Below, piece after piece: positions 26,198 to 34,226 of a DNA stretch of 64,000 nt; position 1 is the stretch's first letter, and each line of letters opens with the position of its first letter. The DNA comes from Candidatus Hydrogenedens sp. Lineage in GTDB: Bacteria; Hydrogenedentota; Hydrogenedentia; Hydrogenedentales; JAEUWI01. Below the pieces are notes generated by a model, which searched no databases, was not told the DNA's origin, and saw nothing but the letters and a program-made list of their open reading frames with translations. Made by a program: the position numbers and the translations under genes. The DNA lies in NCBI GenBank assembly GCA_016125095.1, contig WGMK01000018.1, positions 186,001 through 250,000 on the forward strand. Direction: 5' to 3'.

Positions 26198-28027
26198 ATG
26201 GCGACCACATTGAACCGGAAGAAATCGAAGCACCCGATGGCTGGCACGCGCATGCGCGGCGCCGACATGATCATTCAGGTCATGGCCGATGAAGGCGTAG
26301 ACACCGTATTCGGCTACAGCGGCGGCGCAATTCTTCCGACCTATGACGGCGTGTTCCAGTGGAACGCCCGCAATCCCAAGCAGCGCATCAACCTGATCGT
26401 TCCCGCGAACGAGCAGGGCGCGGGCTTCATGGCCGCCGGCTATTCGCGCGCCACGGGCAAGGTCGGCGTCTCCATCGTCACCAGCGGTCCCGGCGCCACG
26501 AACAGCGTTACGCCCATCCGCGACGCCATGGCCGACTCCATCCCCATGATCCTCATCTGCGGCCAGGTGCCCCGCAAGGCCGTCGGCAGCGACGCCTTCC
26601 AGGAGGCCCCGGTCTTCAACATCATGAGCGCCTGCGCCAAGCATGTCTTCCTCGTGCAGAACGAGCAAGAACTCGAGGCTACCATCCGCTCGGCCTTCTT
26701 CATCGCCCGCAGCGGCCGCCCCGGCCCCGTTGTTATCGACGTGCCCAAGGACGTCCAGAACTGGGAAGGCGAGTACAAGGGCGAAGGCATGCTGCCCATG
26801 CGCGGCTATCAGGAACGCCTGCGCAAGATGACCGAAGCCCGCATGCCCAAGGAGGCCGCCGAGGAATTCTTCGCGATGCTCAAGGCCGCCAAGCGCCCGC
26901 TGATGTACGTCGGCGGCGGCGCCGTGCTGGGCAACGCGGCCGACGAGGTCCGCAAGTTCATGCACAAGTTCCAGGTGCCGGCCGTCACCACGCTCATGGG
27001 GATCGGCGCGGTCGACACGCAGGACGACCTCTGTCTGCACATGCTCGGCATGCACGGCACGGCCTACGCCAACTACGCCATCGAAGACTGCGACCTGGTC
27101 ATCGCCGTCGGCGCGCGCTTCGACGACCGCGTCTGCGCGGTGCCCGACCAGTGGGCCAAGCACGCCAAGGTGGCGCAGATCGACATCGACTCCGCCGAAA
27201 TCAACAAGGTGAAGCGCGCCGACTGGCACCACGTGGGCGATGCCGCCGTGGCCCTGCGCGATCTGATGGCCTTCGGCAAAAACGTGAAGACCGACACCGC
27301 CAAGTGGCTCAAGCACATCAAGGCGCTCAAGAAAGCGCACCCGATGGGCTACAACCAGGACAGCGAAATCATCCAGCCGCAGGAAGTCTGCGAGATGGTC
27401 AACCACTTCACCAAGGGCGAGGCCATCATCACCACCGGCGTCGGCCAGCACCAGATGTTCGCGGCGCAGTACTTCGATTTCAAGGAGTCGCGCACCTGGC
27501 TCACCTCCGGCAGCATGGGCACCATGGGCTACGGCCTGCCCGCCGCTATCGGCGCGCAGGTGGGCTGCCCCGGCAAGATCGTCATCGACATCGACGGCGA
27601 CGGCAGCATCCGCATGAACCTCGGCGAAATGGAGACCTGCACCACCTACAACCTCCCGGTGAAGATCCTCCTGCTCAACAACCTCGGCGACGGCATGGTT
27701 GTGCAGTGGCAGACCCTCTACTACGAAGGCCGCTTCACCGGCACCGACAAGTCGCTCCACATGAAGGACTTCGTCAAGGCCGCCGAGGCCGACGGCTTCA
27801 AGTTCGCCAAGCGCGTCGAAAAGCGCGCCGACCTGAAGAAGGTGGTCAAGGAATTCGTCGAGTTCGACGGCCCCGCCTTCCTCGAAGTCATGACCGACAA
27901 GTTGTCGTTCGTGTACCCGATGGTCGGCCCTGGCATGTCCTACGCCGAAATGGCCACCGGCCCCTACATCCCCGGCCGCACCGAAGAAGATCGCGAAGAA
28001 CGCCTCGAAACCTCCGACAGCTTCTAA
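26198..28027 (+). CDS. ilvB: Acetolactate synthase large subunit
   Basis: This 609-residue thiamine-diphosphate enzyme condenses pyruvate (with pyruvate or 2-oxobutyrate) in branched-chain amino-acid synthesis. The three TPP-enzyme domains are recognisable. The N-terminal one has GYSGGAILPTYDG and the catalytic Glu in ANEQGAGFMAAGYSRATGKVGV. The middle one is FAD-binding-like. The C-terminal one has the Mg/TPP motif GDGSIRMNLGEMETC, close to the usual GDGSFQMN..EL. AAGGAG lies 7 bases before the ATG. It has a terminator, and no small regulatory subunit (ilvN) or ilvC/ilvD is adjacent, which differs from many bacteria. Sequence around GYSGG and GEMET differs slightly from the consensus, so a related carboligase cannot be excluded. 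Confidence 0.85.
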   Translation: MATTLNRKKSKHPMAGTRMRGADMIIQVMADEGVDTVFGYSGGAILPTYDGVFQWNARNPKQRINLIVPANEQGAGFMAAGYSRATGKVGVSIVTSGPGATNSVTPIRDAMADSIPMILICGQVPRKAVGSDAFQEAPVFNIMSACAKHVFLVQNEQELEATIRSAFFIARSGRPGPVVIDVPKDVQNWEGEYKGEGMLPMRGYQERLRKMTEARMPKEAAEEFFAMLKAAKRPLMYVGGGAVLGNAADEVRKFMHKFQVPAVTTLMGIGAVDTQDDLCLHMLGMHGTAYANYAIEDCDLVIAVGARFDDRVCAVPDQWAKHAKVAQIDIDSAEINKVKRADWHHVGDAAVALRDLMAFGKNVKTDTAKWLKHIKALKKAHPMGYNQDSEIIQPQEVCEMVNHFTKGEAIITTGVGQHQMFAAQYFDFKESRTWLTSGSMGTMGYGLPAAIGAQVGCPGKIVIDIDGDGSIRMNLGEMETCTTYNLPVKILLLNNLGDGMVVQWQTLYYEGRFTGTDKSLHMKDFVKAAEADGFKFAKRVEKRADLKKVVKEFVEFDGPAFLEVMTDKLSFVYPMVGPGMSYAEMATGPYIPGRTEEDREERLETSDSF

Positions 28028-28046
28028 GCAAACGAAAGCGTCCATA

Positions 28047-28082
28047 CCCCGCCCCCGCCAACCCGGCGCGGGCGGGGTTTTT
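28047..28082 (+). terminator. Rho-independent terminator of ilvB
   Basis: CCCCGCCCCCGCC (28047-28059) pairs with GGCGCGGGCGGGG (28065-28077) with one mismatch, followed by TTTTT. Confidence 0.85.
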
Positions 28083-28114
28083 CTATGGTGCGGGTCGCCA
28101 AATATTCTCTTGCT

Positions 28115-28162
28115 GTGTCGGGGTCTCCTGCCCCCGACACCCGCGCGACCGTCAGGTCTCCA
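28115..28162 (+). repeat. Dispersed hairpin repeat C, copy 1
   Basis: A hairpin (28115-28140) with stem GTGTCGGGG/CCCCGACAC and centre TCTCCTGC is followed by CGACCGTCAGGTCTCCA. A relative at 47236-47283 keeps the GGGGTCTCC centre and the GACCGT flank, while its outer stem bases differ in a pairing-compatible way. It lies between ilvB and the tocopherol-cyclase-like gene. Confidence 0.7.
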
Positions 28163-28306
28163 TTATCCTGCAACATAGCACCGCACGGCCCAACGCGGGG
28201 ATCCCCCCCCGCATGGGTGGCCAACCTCGGAGCGGGTTGCCTAGCCGCTTGCCCCGGGAATCCCCGTCTGGTAGCGTGCGTTCTCCGCATGCAAAGGAGA
28301 ATCCGC

Positions 28307-29311
28307 ATGAGCCTCGCCCAGCGTTTCCGTAACATCTGGCGTCCGTGGAATTTCCATCTGCACCACCAGCTGCACACGGGCAAGCCGTTTTTCGAGGGCT
28401 GGTATTTCAAGGTGGTGGATGCCGAGGGCGCGCAGCCCTATGCCTTCATTCCCGGGGTGTTTCTGGGCAAGGGCGCCCACGCCTTCATTCAGGTGCTCGA
28501 CGGACGTGCCGGCACCTCGTGGTATCACCGCTATCCGCTTGACGCCTTCAAGGCCGACCGCGAGCGCTTCGATGTGCGCATCGCGGGCAGCCGGTTTCAT
28601 GCGGGCGGTATCGAGCTAAACATCGACCAGCCGGATCAGCGGATTACCGGCGCGGTGCGGCTGGGTCCCTGGAGCGACTGGCCGGTCACCACCTTCTCGC
28701 CCGGGGTGATGGGGCCCTATTCCTTCGTGCCCTTCATGGAGTGCAAGCACGGCATCCTCAGCCTCGACCACGCACTCGAGGGCACGCTGAACGTGGACGG
28801 CACCGCCACCACGTACGACGGCGGCCGCGGCTACCTGGAAAAGGACTGGGGGCGCAGTTTTCCGCTGGCGTATGTCTGGACCCAGAGCAACCACTTTGAC
28901 CGGCCCGGACTCTGCGTCACCGCATCGGTCGCGCGCATTCCTTGGGTCACGGGCGATTTCCGCGGCTTCCTCGTCGGCTTTCTGCACGATGGCACCCTGC
29001 ACCGCTTCACCACCTACACTGGCGCGGTCATCGAAGCCCTGCGCCTCACCCGCACCCACATGAGCCTCGCCATCCGCAACCGCACGCACCGGCTCGAAAT
29101 CGAGGCGGAGAAGACCGGCGGCGCGCTGCTGCATGCGCCCTACGAACACGACATGCTCGAGCGCGTGGCCGAGACCATGACCTCGAACATCAGCCTGCGG
29201 TTCACCACCCTCGGCGGCGACGTCGTTTACGAGGGCATCGGCCGCTCCGCCTGCCTCGAAACGCAGGGCGAACTCGAGCTAATCTGCGACGACATCGAGC
29301 GCGACGCCTAG
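28307..29311 (+). CDS. Tocopherol cyclase-like protein
   Basis: This 334-residue protein has the lipocalin-like beta-barrel signature of the tocopherol-cyclase family. FEGWYFKVVDAEG lies near residue 27, FSPGVMGPYSFVPFMECKHGI near 126-146, and GYLEKDWGRSFPLAYVWTQSNHF near 174-196 (the family hallmark is EKDWG.SFP..W.W.Q.NHF). Plant and cyanobacterial relatives close the chromanol ring of vitamin E. Many non-photosynthetic bacteria carry homologues of unknown substrate, and no tocopherol pathway genes are seen here. AAAGGAGA precedes the ATG at 28307. A transaldolase gene follows 97 bp later on the same strand. Confidence 0.8.
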   Translation: MSLAQRFRNIWRPWNFHLHHQLHTGKPFFEGWYFKVVDAEGAQPYAFIPGVFLGKGAHAFIQVLDGRAGTSWYHRYPLDAFKADRERFDVRIAGSRFHAGGIELNIDQPDQRITGAVRLGPWSDWPVTTFSPGVMGPYSFVPFMECKHGILSLDHALEGTLNVDGTATTYDGGRGYLEKDWGRSFPLAYVWTQSNHFDRPGLCVTASVARIPWVTGDFRGFLVGFLHDGTLHRFTTYTGAVIEALRLTRTHMSLAIRNRTHRLEIEAEKTGGALLHAPYEHDMLERVAETMTSNISLRFTTLGGDVVYEGIGRSACLETQGELELICDDIERDA

Positions 29312-29408
29312 CCTTTGACGCGCGGCGGCACCCATCTGTTACGATGGATCCCGTGGAAACAAACGCATCCGGCGCGCACAAGCGCGCCCAGCCCAGCGAG
29401 GTACCGAC

Positions 29409-30494
29409 ATGAACGCTACCGCGAAACTGCATGCCCTCGGCCAGAGCCTCTGGCTCGACAACATCACCCGCGCCCTCCTCACCAGCGGCACGCTCGCCCG
29501 CTACATTCAGGAGTGGTCCGTCACCGGCCTCACCTCGAACCCCACGATTTTCCACAAGGCCATCGGCGGCAGCGCCGATTACGACACCGCCGTGTCGGAA
29601 CTGGTGAAGGCCGGTAAATCCGGCGAGGAACTGTTCTTCAACCTCGCGATTGAAGACCTGCGCGGCGCGGCCGACCTGTTCCAGCCCATCTACGAACGCA
29701 CCTGCGGCGTGGACGGATTCGTGTCGCTCGAGGTGTCGCCCCTGCTCGCGCGCGATGCCGAGGGCACGATCGCCATGGCCAAGCAGCTCCACGCGCAGGC
29801 CGCGCGGCCGAACCTCTTCATCAAGATTCCCGGCACCCCCGAGGGCCTGCCCGCCATCGAGGAAGCCATCTTCTCAGGCGTGCCGGTCAACGTCACCCTG
29901 CTGTTTTCCAGCGCGCAATACGTGGCCGCGGCCGAGGCCTACCTGCGCGGCATCGAGCGCCGCATCGAAGCCGGCCTCCCCGCCGATGTCGCCTCCGTCG
30001 CCTCGCTCTTCATCAGCCGCTGGGACGGCGCCGTGCACGATCAGGTGCCGGATGACCTGAAGAACAAGCTCGGCATCGCCGTGGGTACGCAGGCCTACAA
30101 GGCCTATTCCGATCTGCTGGCCGAAGACCGCTGGCAGCGCGCCTTCAACGCCGGCGCCCGCCCCCAGCGTCTGCTCATGGCCAGCACCGGCACCAAGGAT
30201 CCCAACGCTTCCGACGTGCTCTACATCGAGCACCTCGCCGCGCCGCTCACCGTGAACACCATGCCCGAAGGCACCCTGAAAGCCCTCGCCGACCACGGCA
30301 ACATCGGCGCCACCCTCCCCCGCGACGGCGGCGATTCCGAAGCGACTCTGCAGAAATTCACCCAAGCCGGCATCGACCTCGACGCCCTCGCCGAGAAGCT
30401 CCAAATCGACGGAGCCGATTCCTTCGTCAAATCCTGGAACGAACTGCTCGAGGTGATCGAAGAAAAAAGCGGCGCCATCAAAGCCGCCGGCTGA
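29409..30494 (+). CDS. tal: Transaldolase
   Basis: This 361-residue enzyme of the non-oxidative pentose phosphate pathway transfers a dihydroxyacetone unit between sugar phosphates. It is of the longer mycobacterial/actinobacterial type. SLWLDNITR and LTSNPTIF lie near residues 13-48, EVSPLLARD near 108, and the Schiff-base Lys is K139 in LFIKIPGT. GVPVNVTLLFS and VASVASLFISRWD follow. GAGGTAC precedes the ATG. No other pentose-phosphate genes are adjacent. A palindromic repeat begins 10 bp after the stop and may act as its terminator. Confidence 0.92.
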   Translation: MNATAKLHALGQSLWLDNITRALLTSGTLARYIQEWSVTGLTSNPTIFHKAIGGSADYDTAVSELVKAGKSGEELFFNLAIEDLRGAADLFQPIYERTCGVDGFVSLEVSPLLARDAEGTIAMAKQLHAQAARPNLFIKIPGTPEGLPAIEEAIFSGVPVNVTLLFSSAQYVAAAEAYLRGIERRIEAGLPADVASVASLFISRWDGAVHDQVPDDLKNKLGIAVGTQAYKAYSDLLAEDRWQRAFNAGARPQRLLMASTGTKDPNASDVLYIEHLAAPLTVNTMPEGTLKALADHGNIGATLPRDGGDSEATLQKFTQAGIDLDALAEKLQIDGADSFVKSWNELLEVIEEKSGAIKAAG

Positions 30495-30503
30495 ACGAAG
30501 CCG

Positions 30504-30768
30504 TCGTAGGTCGGGATTCTATCCCGGCATCACGGTGCGTCGGCTCCGGTATCCGCCGGGATAGAAATCCGAAGTTATGACCCGAAAACGGTGGGGCGAG
30601 ACTCCGTCGAGCCATCTTGACGCGATGACTCAGAACCGGAGCGTACACATCGCGCCGCCCCAATACCGTCATCGCCGTGCAAACGGGGACCCATCCTGAC
30701 GCGGCGGTGGTTGCGCCGAAGCGACGCGTTGGCTCCGGTATCCGCCGGGATAGAATCCCCACCTACGA
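30504..30768. mobile_element. 265-bp composite palindromic element
   Basis: The terminal 25-bp inverted repeats (30504-30528 and 30744-30768) match at 24 of 25 positions; the core is GGGATTCTATCCCGGC. A 30-bp direct repeat (30537-30566 and 30726-30755, GGCTCCGGTATCCGCCGGGA) lies inside, so the left end also folds on itself. The interior carries repeat B (30590-30623). No coding capacity is seen. It occupies nearly the whole gap between transaldolase and mscL. Confidence 0.75.
30590..30623 (+). repeat. Dispersed repeat B, copy 1
   Basis: A 34-bp sequence beginning GGTGGGGCGAGACTCCGTCG recurs at 47031-47064 with two mismatches. It is nested in the composite palindromic element. Confidence 0.8.
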
Positions 30769-30817
30769 ATCTCCCAATCCCCAGCAATCCTCTCCATCAG
30801 CGGACAACCATCTTCCC

Positions 30818-31249
30818 TCAGCCCCGCGCCTTCAGCAAATCCCGTATCTCCGTGAGCAGTAGTTCCTCCTTCGTGGGCTCTGGGTCCGCCGGGGCGGCTT
30901 CTTCCACCTTTTTCGCGCGGAGGATAAAGCCCAAAAACTTCACGGTGAAGAAGAAGAGCGCCAGCGAAACGATGAGAAAGTTCACGACCTCGCCGAGGAA
31001 GAGGCCGTAGGGGATCTCCTGTTCGTTCACCACCAGCTTCCAGCCCACGTAACCCTGATCGCCGGGCAGGATCAACGCGACCGCCGGCATGATGAGATCC
31101 TTCACCAGCGAGTCGACGATTTTTCCGAAGGCCCCGCCGATGACCACGGCGACCGCTAGTTCCACGGCGTTTCCCTTTAGGGCGAAGGCCCGGAACTCGT
31201 CCATCAATCCGCGGCCGTGTTTCAGGGCGCCGCTTGCAACGTCTTTCAT
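30818..31249 (-). CDS. mscL: Large-conductance mechanosensitive channel
   Basis: This 143-residue protein forms the pentameric emergency-release channel that opens under membrane tension in osmotic downshock. It has an N-terminal amphipathic segment (MDEFRAFALKGN) and TM1 with the gate (VELAVAVVIGGAFGKIVDSLVKDLIMP). A periplasmic loop carries WKLVVN, TM2 is GLFLGEVVNFLIVSLALFFFTV, and the end is a charged helix (PTKEELLLTEIRDLLKARG). The start MKDVASGALKHGRG at 31249 gives the expected length. GGAAGGAGCAC lies upstream. It is monocistronic and diverges from the secreted beta-propeller gene. Confidence 0.95.
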   Translation of the reverse strand: MKDVASGALKHGRGLMDEFRAFALKGNAVELAVAVVIGGAFGKIVDSLVKDLIMPAVALILPGDQGYVGWKLVVNEQEIPYGLFLGEVVNFLIVSLALFFFTVKFLGFILRAKKVEEAAPADPEPTKEELLLTEIRDLLKARG

Positions 31250-31420
31250 GGCGTGTGCTCCTTCCTCTTGCACTGTGCCGGCCGCTAATCGGCCGGGCCT
31301 TCTGCCGCGCGTAGTGTCGCACAGGTGCGCTGGATAGGCAATACACCAGCATGGGCGGACCGCCCGCCGCCGCATCGTCCGCTCGGCATCCAGTACAATC
31401 GCCGGGTGGAGGAGTCGTTC

Positions 31421-32449
31421 ATGACCAGAGTTTTTCTTGCCACCTGCTTGTTCCTGCTTTCGCCGCTTGCTGCCTATGCAGAGTACCTGTCCAGCCCCGT
31501 CGCTTCGGAGGCTTACGGCCGCCTCGGCGCGGCGCTGGCCCAGCAGGGCATCACCGTTCTCCGTCCCGACGAGTCGAAACCCGAATGGTGGGCGGGCGCG
31601 CCGAGCGTCGTGCGGGACGAGGACGGCAGCTTCTGGATGGCGTGCCGCATGCGCAGCGCCGACCTGCCGCGCGGATTGCGCGGCTATGAAATCCGCATTC
31701 TCAAGAGCGCCGACGGCGAGCACTTCGAGGCGGTGCACCACATCAAAAATACGGACGTGCCGATACCGGGGTTCGAGCGTCCCGCCCTGCTGCGTGACCC
31801 GGACACCGGCCGCTTCAAGTTGTACGCCTGCGGCCCGTGGCACGAAGGCCCGTGGAGCATTCTCAAGTTCGACGACGCGGATTCGCCCGATCAGTTCGTG
31901 GCCTCTACCGCGCGCCCGGTCATCGTGCCGCGCGCGAAAGACTTCGAGCGCGATCTGCCGCCGGTGGAATACAAGGACCCGGTCGTCATTCATGCCGAAG
32001 GCGCGTACCACGCCTACGTAATCGGCTACGTGCGGCAGAACGAGCGCATCTTTCATTTCAGCAGTCCCGATGGCGAGACCTGGGCGCCGGTCGGAAATCC
32101 CTACGAGCCGATTATGCCGCTCAGTGGCTGGCACGATTTCTTTGTGCGGCCCGCCAGCGTATTGCCGATCGGCGCGGGCTATCTCTTCTTCTACGAGGGA
32201 TCAAAAACCACGTGGCATGATCCGGTGTACAACCTCGCGACCGGCCTCGCCTTCACCTTTGATCTGCACACGCTGATCGACCTCACGCCCGACGCCCCGC
32301 TCGCCGTGAGCAGCACGCCGAACGAGCACTTCTCCACCTTCCGCTACGCCAGTTGTATCGAAGTGGGGGACGAACTTTGGGTCTACGCGGAAGTCGCCTG
32401 CCCGGATGAAACGCACGAAGTGCGGCTCTACAAGACCGGCCAGCGGTGA
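31421..32449 (+). CDS. Secreted five-bladed beta-propeller (glycosidase-like) protein
   Basis: This 342-residue protein has a clear signal peptide (residues 1-21, ..LFLLSPLAAYA-E). Repeated blades follow, with motifs such as GAPSVVRDEDGSFWMACRMR, ERPALLRDPDTGRFKLYACG, YKDPVVIHAEGAYHAYVIGY, FVRPASVLPIGAGYLFFYEGS and RYASCIEVGDELWVYAEVA. These resemble the GH43/GH32/GH130-type five-bladed propeller enzymes that act on plant or microbial glycans. The acidic residues in the blade starts are plausible catalytic candidates, but the family cannot be fixed by eye. GGAGGAG lies 6 bases before the ATG. It is transcribed convergently with a small membrane-protein gene across a palindromic repeat. Confidence 0.65.
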   Translation: MTRVFLATCLFLLSPLAAYAEYLSSPVASEAYGRLGAALAQQGITVLRPDESKPEWWAGAPSVVRDEDGSFWMACRMRSADLPRGLRGYEIRILKSADGEHFEAVHHIKNTDVPIPGFERPALLRDPDTGRFKLYACGPWHEGPWSILKFDDADSPDQFVASTARPVIVPRAKDFERDLPPVEYKDPVVIHAEGAYHAYVIGYVRQNERIFHFSSPDGETWAPVGNPYEPIMPLSGWHDFFVRPASVLPIGAGYLFFYEGSKTTWHDPVYNLATGLAFTFDLHTLIDLTPDAPLAVSSTPNEHFSTFRYASCIEVGDELWVYAEVACPDETHEVRLYKTGQR

Positions 32450-32458
32450 GGACTTTTT

Positions 32459-32639
32459 TTGACAGGATAACAGGATCCTGGGATTGGAGAAGACAAGAGG
32501 TTGGACAGGATTTACAGGATTAACAGGATTTGAAGAGGGGCGTTGAGTTGAGTTGCCTTGTCTTACAATCCTGTAAATCTTGTTAATCCTGTCCAGATAC
32601 TCGTCCCTCTTAAATCCAAGAATCCAGTTATCCTGTCAA
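32459..32639. repeat. Nested palindromic ACAGGAT repeat element
   Basis: Outer arms at 32459-32485 and 32613-32639 (TTGACAGGATAACAGGAT against its imperfect reverse complement) enclose inner arms at 32503-32530 (GGACAGGATTTACAGGATTA) and 32567-32594. The unit ACAGGAT is reiterated throughout. Tracts of this kind occur in many unrelated environmental genomes. Here it separates convergent genes and could terminate transcription from both sides. Its right arm contributes the stop codon of the gene at 32636-32929. Confidence 0.8.
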
Positions 32640-32929
32640 GAAGTCTTGCCCGCCTCCGCGCCGATAGTCTTACGCACGAACTTGCTGGCGCGGCTGGGGT
32701 CGGGCACGACGCTGACGCCGAGGTAGCTGAGCGAGGCGAAGAGCAGCCACGATGCCGCGCCTTCGTCGATGTTGCCGACGAAGGGTAGGAAGTCGGGGAT
32801 CTCGGCGACGCCGAATCCGAGGTTCAGCATCCAGACGAAACTGATCAGCGCCGTCGTGCCGGCCACGATTTTGCCGAACAGGCTGCGGCCGCCTTCTTCT
32901 ACGATAACGGTGCGCGGGCGGTCTGCCAT
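32636..32929 (-). CDS. Small membrane protein with YkvA-like motif
   Basis: This 97-residue protein has one or two hydrophobic helices. It carries the sequence AEIPDFLPFVGNIDEGAASWLL, reminiscent of the DUF1232/YkvA motif (DLIPDFIPVLGYLDD). A basic C-terminus follows (SRASKFVRKTIG). It starts inside the 3' end of the upstream DUF4230 gene (31-bp overlap), so it is probably translationally coupled to it. Its stop lies in the palindromic repeat, so the natural end may have been altered by that insertion. The function is unknown. Confidence 0.6.
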   Translation of the reverse strand: MADRPRTVIVEEGGRSLFGKIVAGTTALISFVWMLNLGFGVAEIPDFLPFVGNIDEGAASWLLFASLSYLGVSVVPDPSRASKFVRKTIGAEAGKTS

Positions 32930-33894
32930 GCGTCGGCCTCCAAAGTAAGCGGGGGAGTTTCTTCAAACTGCACTTCGACCGCCAGGCCCGGCGCGAAGGG
33001 GGCTGCGGCGGATTGCACCAGCTGGGCCAGCGTCTCGTAGCCCTTCTCGCGCGCCTCCTTGAGAATCAGCGGCTCCTCGGCCGCCTGCGCCACCAGCCCG
33101 CGAATCTCCGCGCGCGCCTCGTCCAGCAGCTCCGTGCCCCACCAGTCGTGAAAGCGCGCGTAGCTGATCTGCTTGTCGATGTCCCAGTCCGCCGGGTCCG
33201 ACGCGATGGCAATCATAGAATAGTCCAGCCGAGGTTCCGGCAGGATCACCGTCAGTGTGTTCCTCGCTTCGTCATACGCGAAGTCTTCTGCGCGCACGCG
33301 ATCCAGCGGCACCACGTATTGCACCGCGTTGTTGTTCACCCGCACGCGCACTACGCTGTCGCCCAGTTCGAGGGAATCCCAAAGCACCTTGTAGCTCGAG
33401 CGCTTCTCCACGTCCACCGGCAGCGTGCGCGTCAGCACGACGAGTTTGCCTTCGGAAGACAACGCGCCGAGCGCGCTGCTGATAAGCGTTTCCCGTTCGA
33501 CCCTCGGCGCGGTCACGGCCTTCACGGCATGCTTCAGGTCGTCATAGACGACCGTTGCAGCGGCGGTCCCCTGGCTCACGGCGGAGGTCACATCGTTCTG
33601 CGCCTGACGTACCGAGGGCAGAAAATTCCACGCGAGGAAGGTGCCCGAGGCGATGAAGGCCAGCATCACCAAGGCGAAGGCCCACGGCGCATGCGAGCGC
33701 GGCCGCATCACCACGATGGGTGCATCGGTCGGGTCTGTTGGGGTGGGGGCGGCATCGGCCACCACCGGTAGCGTCGTCTCCGGCGCGGATAGCTCCGCGC
33801 CGCCTGCCTCGGCCGCATCGGGCGTCGGCTTCGTATCGTCAATCACGGCGAACTCCAGAATCCCCTCTGGTTGAAACACCGTCCCTTGCAGCAT
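32899..33894 (-). CDS. DUF4230 membrane-anchored protein
   Basis: This 331-residue protein has a disordered acidic/Pro-rich N-terminus (1-65) and one membrane helix (APWAFALVMLAFIASGTFLAWNFL, ~69-92). The extracytoplasmic part contains EGKLVVLTRTLPVDVEKRSSYKVLWDSLELGDSVVRVRV and YVVPLDRVRAEDFAYDEARNTLTVILPEPRLD, the DUF4230 pattern. A helical region follows. DUF4230 proteins are widespread and uncharacterised. The gene overlaps the next small membrane-protein gene by 31 bp. The upstream start could also be a few residues later (MRPRSHAPW is internal and unlikely). Confidence 0.7.
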   Translation of the reverse strand: MLQGTVFQPEGILEFAVIDDTKPTPDAAEAGGAELSAPETTLPVVADAAPTPTDPTDAPIVVMRPRSHAPWAFALVMLAFIASGTFLAWNFLPSVRQAQNDVTSAVSQGTAAATVVYDDLKHAVKAVTAPRVERETLISSALGALSSEGKLVVLTRTLPVDVEKRSSYKVLWDSLELGDSVVRVRVNNNAVQYVVPLDRVRAEDFAYDEARNTLTVILPEPRLDYSMIAIASDPADWDIDKQISYARFHDWWGTELLDEARAEIRGLVAQAAEEPLILKEAREKGYETLAQLVQSAAAPFAPGLAVEVQFEETPPLTLEADAWQTARAPLS

Positions 33895-34013
33895 GAATAC
33901 GAGTCACGCGGCAAAGGTTCCCGAGAATTTTCCAACCGATACGATGCAGGGTGACGGTGAAAGGTTGGAATGGGGGATGGGACGAATACGCTCAGTTGTG
34001 CATGCGTCCCATG

Positions 34014-34226
34014 CTACGCGAAGAGAAGCCGCCCCTTCGGCTCGGGAATCGGGCGGCCGAGCTCGCGCGCGGTATCCAGCCACTCCTGAATCACGACCTG
34101 GACTTGGGCGATCGCCTCTTCATACGTGGAGCCATCCGCCATGCACCCCGGAAGTTCGGGTACTTCGGCGATATAAGCGCCGTCGACCTCGCTCCAATAC
34201 AGGATTACCTCGTATCTAATCGACAT
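34014..34226 (-). CDS. hicB: HicB-like antitoxin
   Basis: This 70-residue protein consists of the HicB partial RNase H-like fold: YEVILYWSEVDGAYIAEVPELPGCMADGSTYEEAIAQVQVVIQEWLDTA. The PELPGC and G.T.EEA..N/V motifs are typical. It lacks the C-terminal HTH or ribbon-helix-helix found in longer HicB proteins, so autoregulation may depend on another factor. It neutralises the HicA toxin encoded upstream, and the two genes overlap by 11 bp. Confidence 0.85.
   Translation of the reverse strand: MSIRYEVILYWSEVDGAYIAEVPELPGCMADGSTYEEAIAQVQVVIQEWLDTARELGRPIPEPKGRLLFA

Noticed and set aside
30495..30817. Small gene between transaldolase and mscL
   Set aside because: Short open frames exist but are generated by the palindromic repeats and have no ribosome-binding site.
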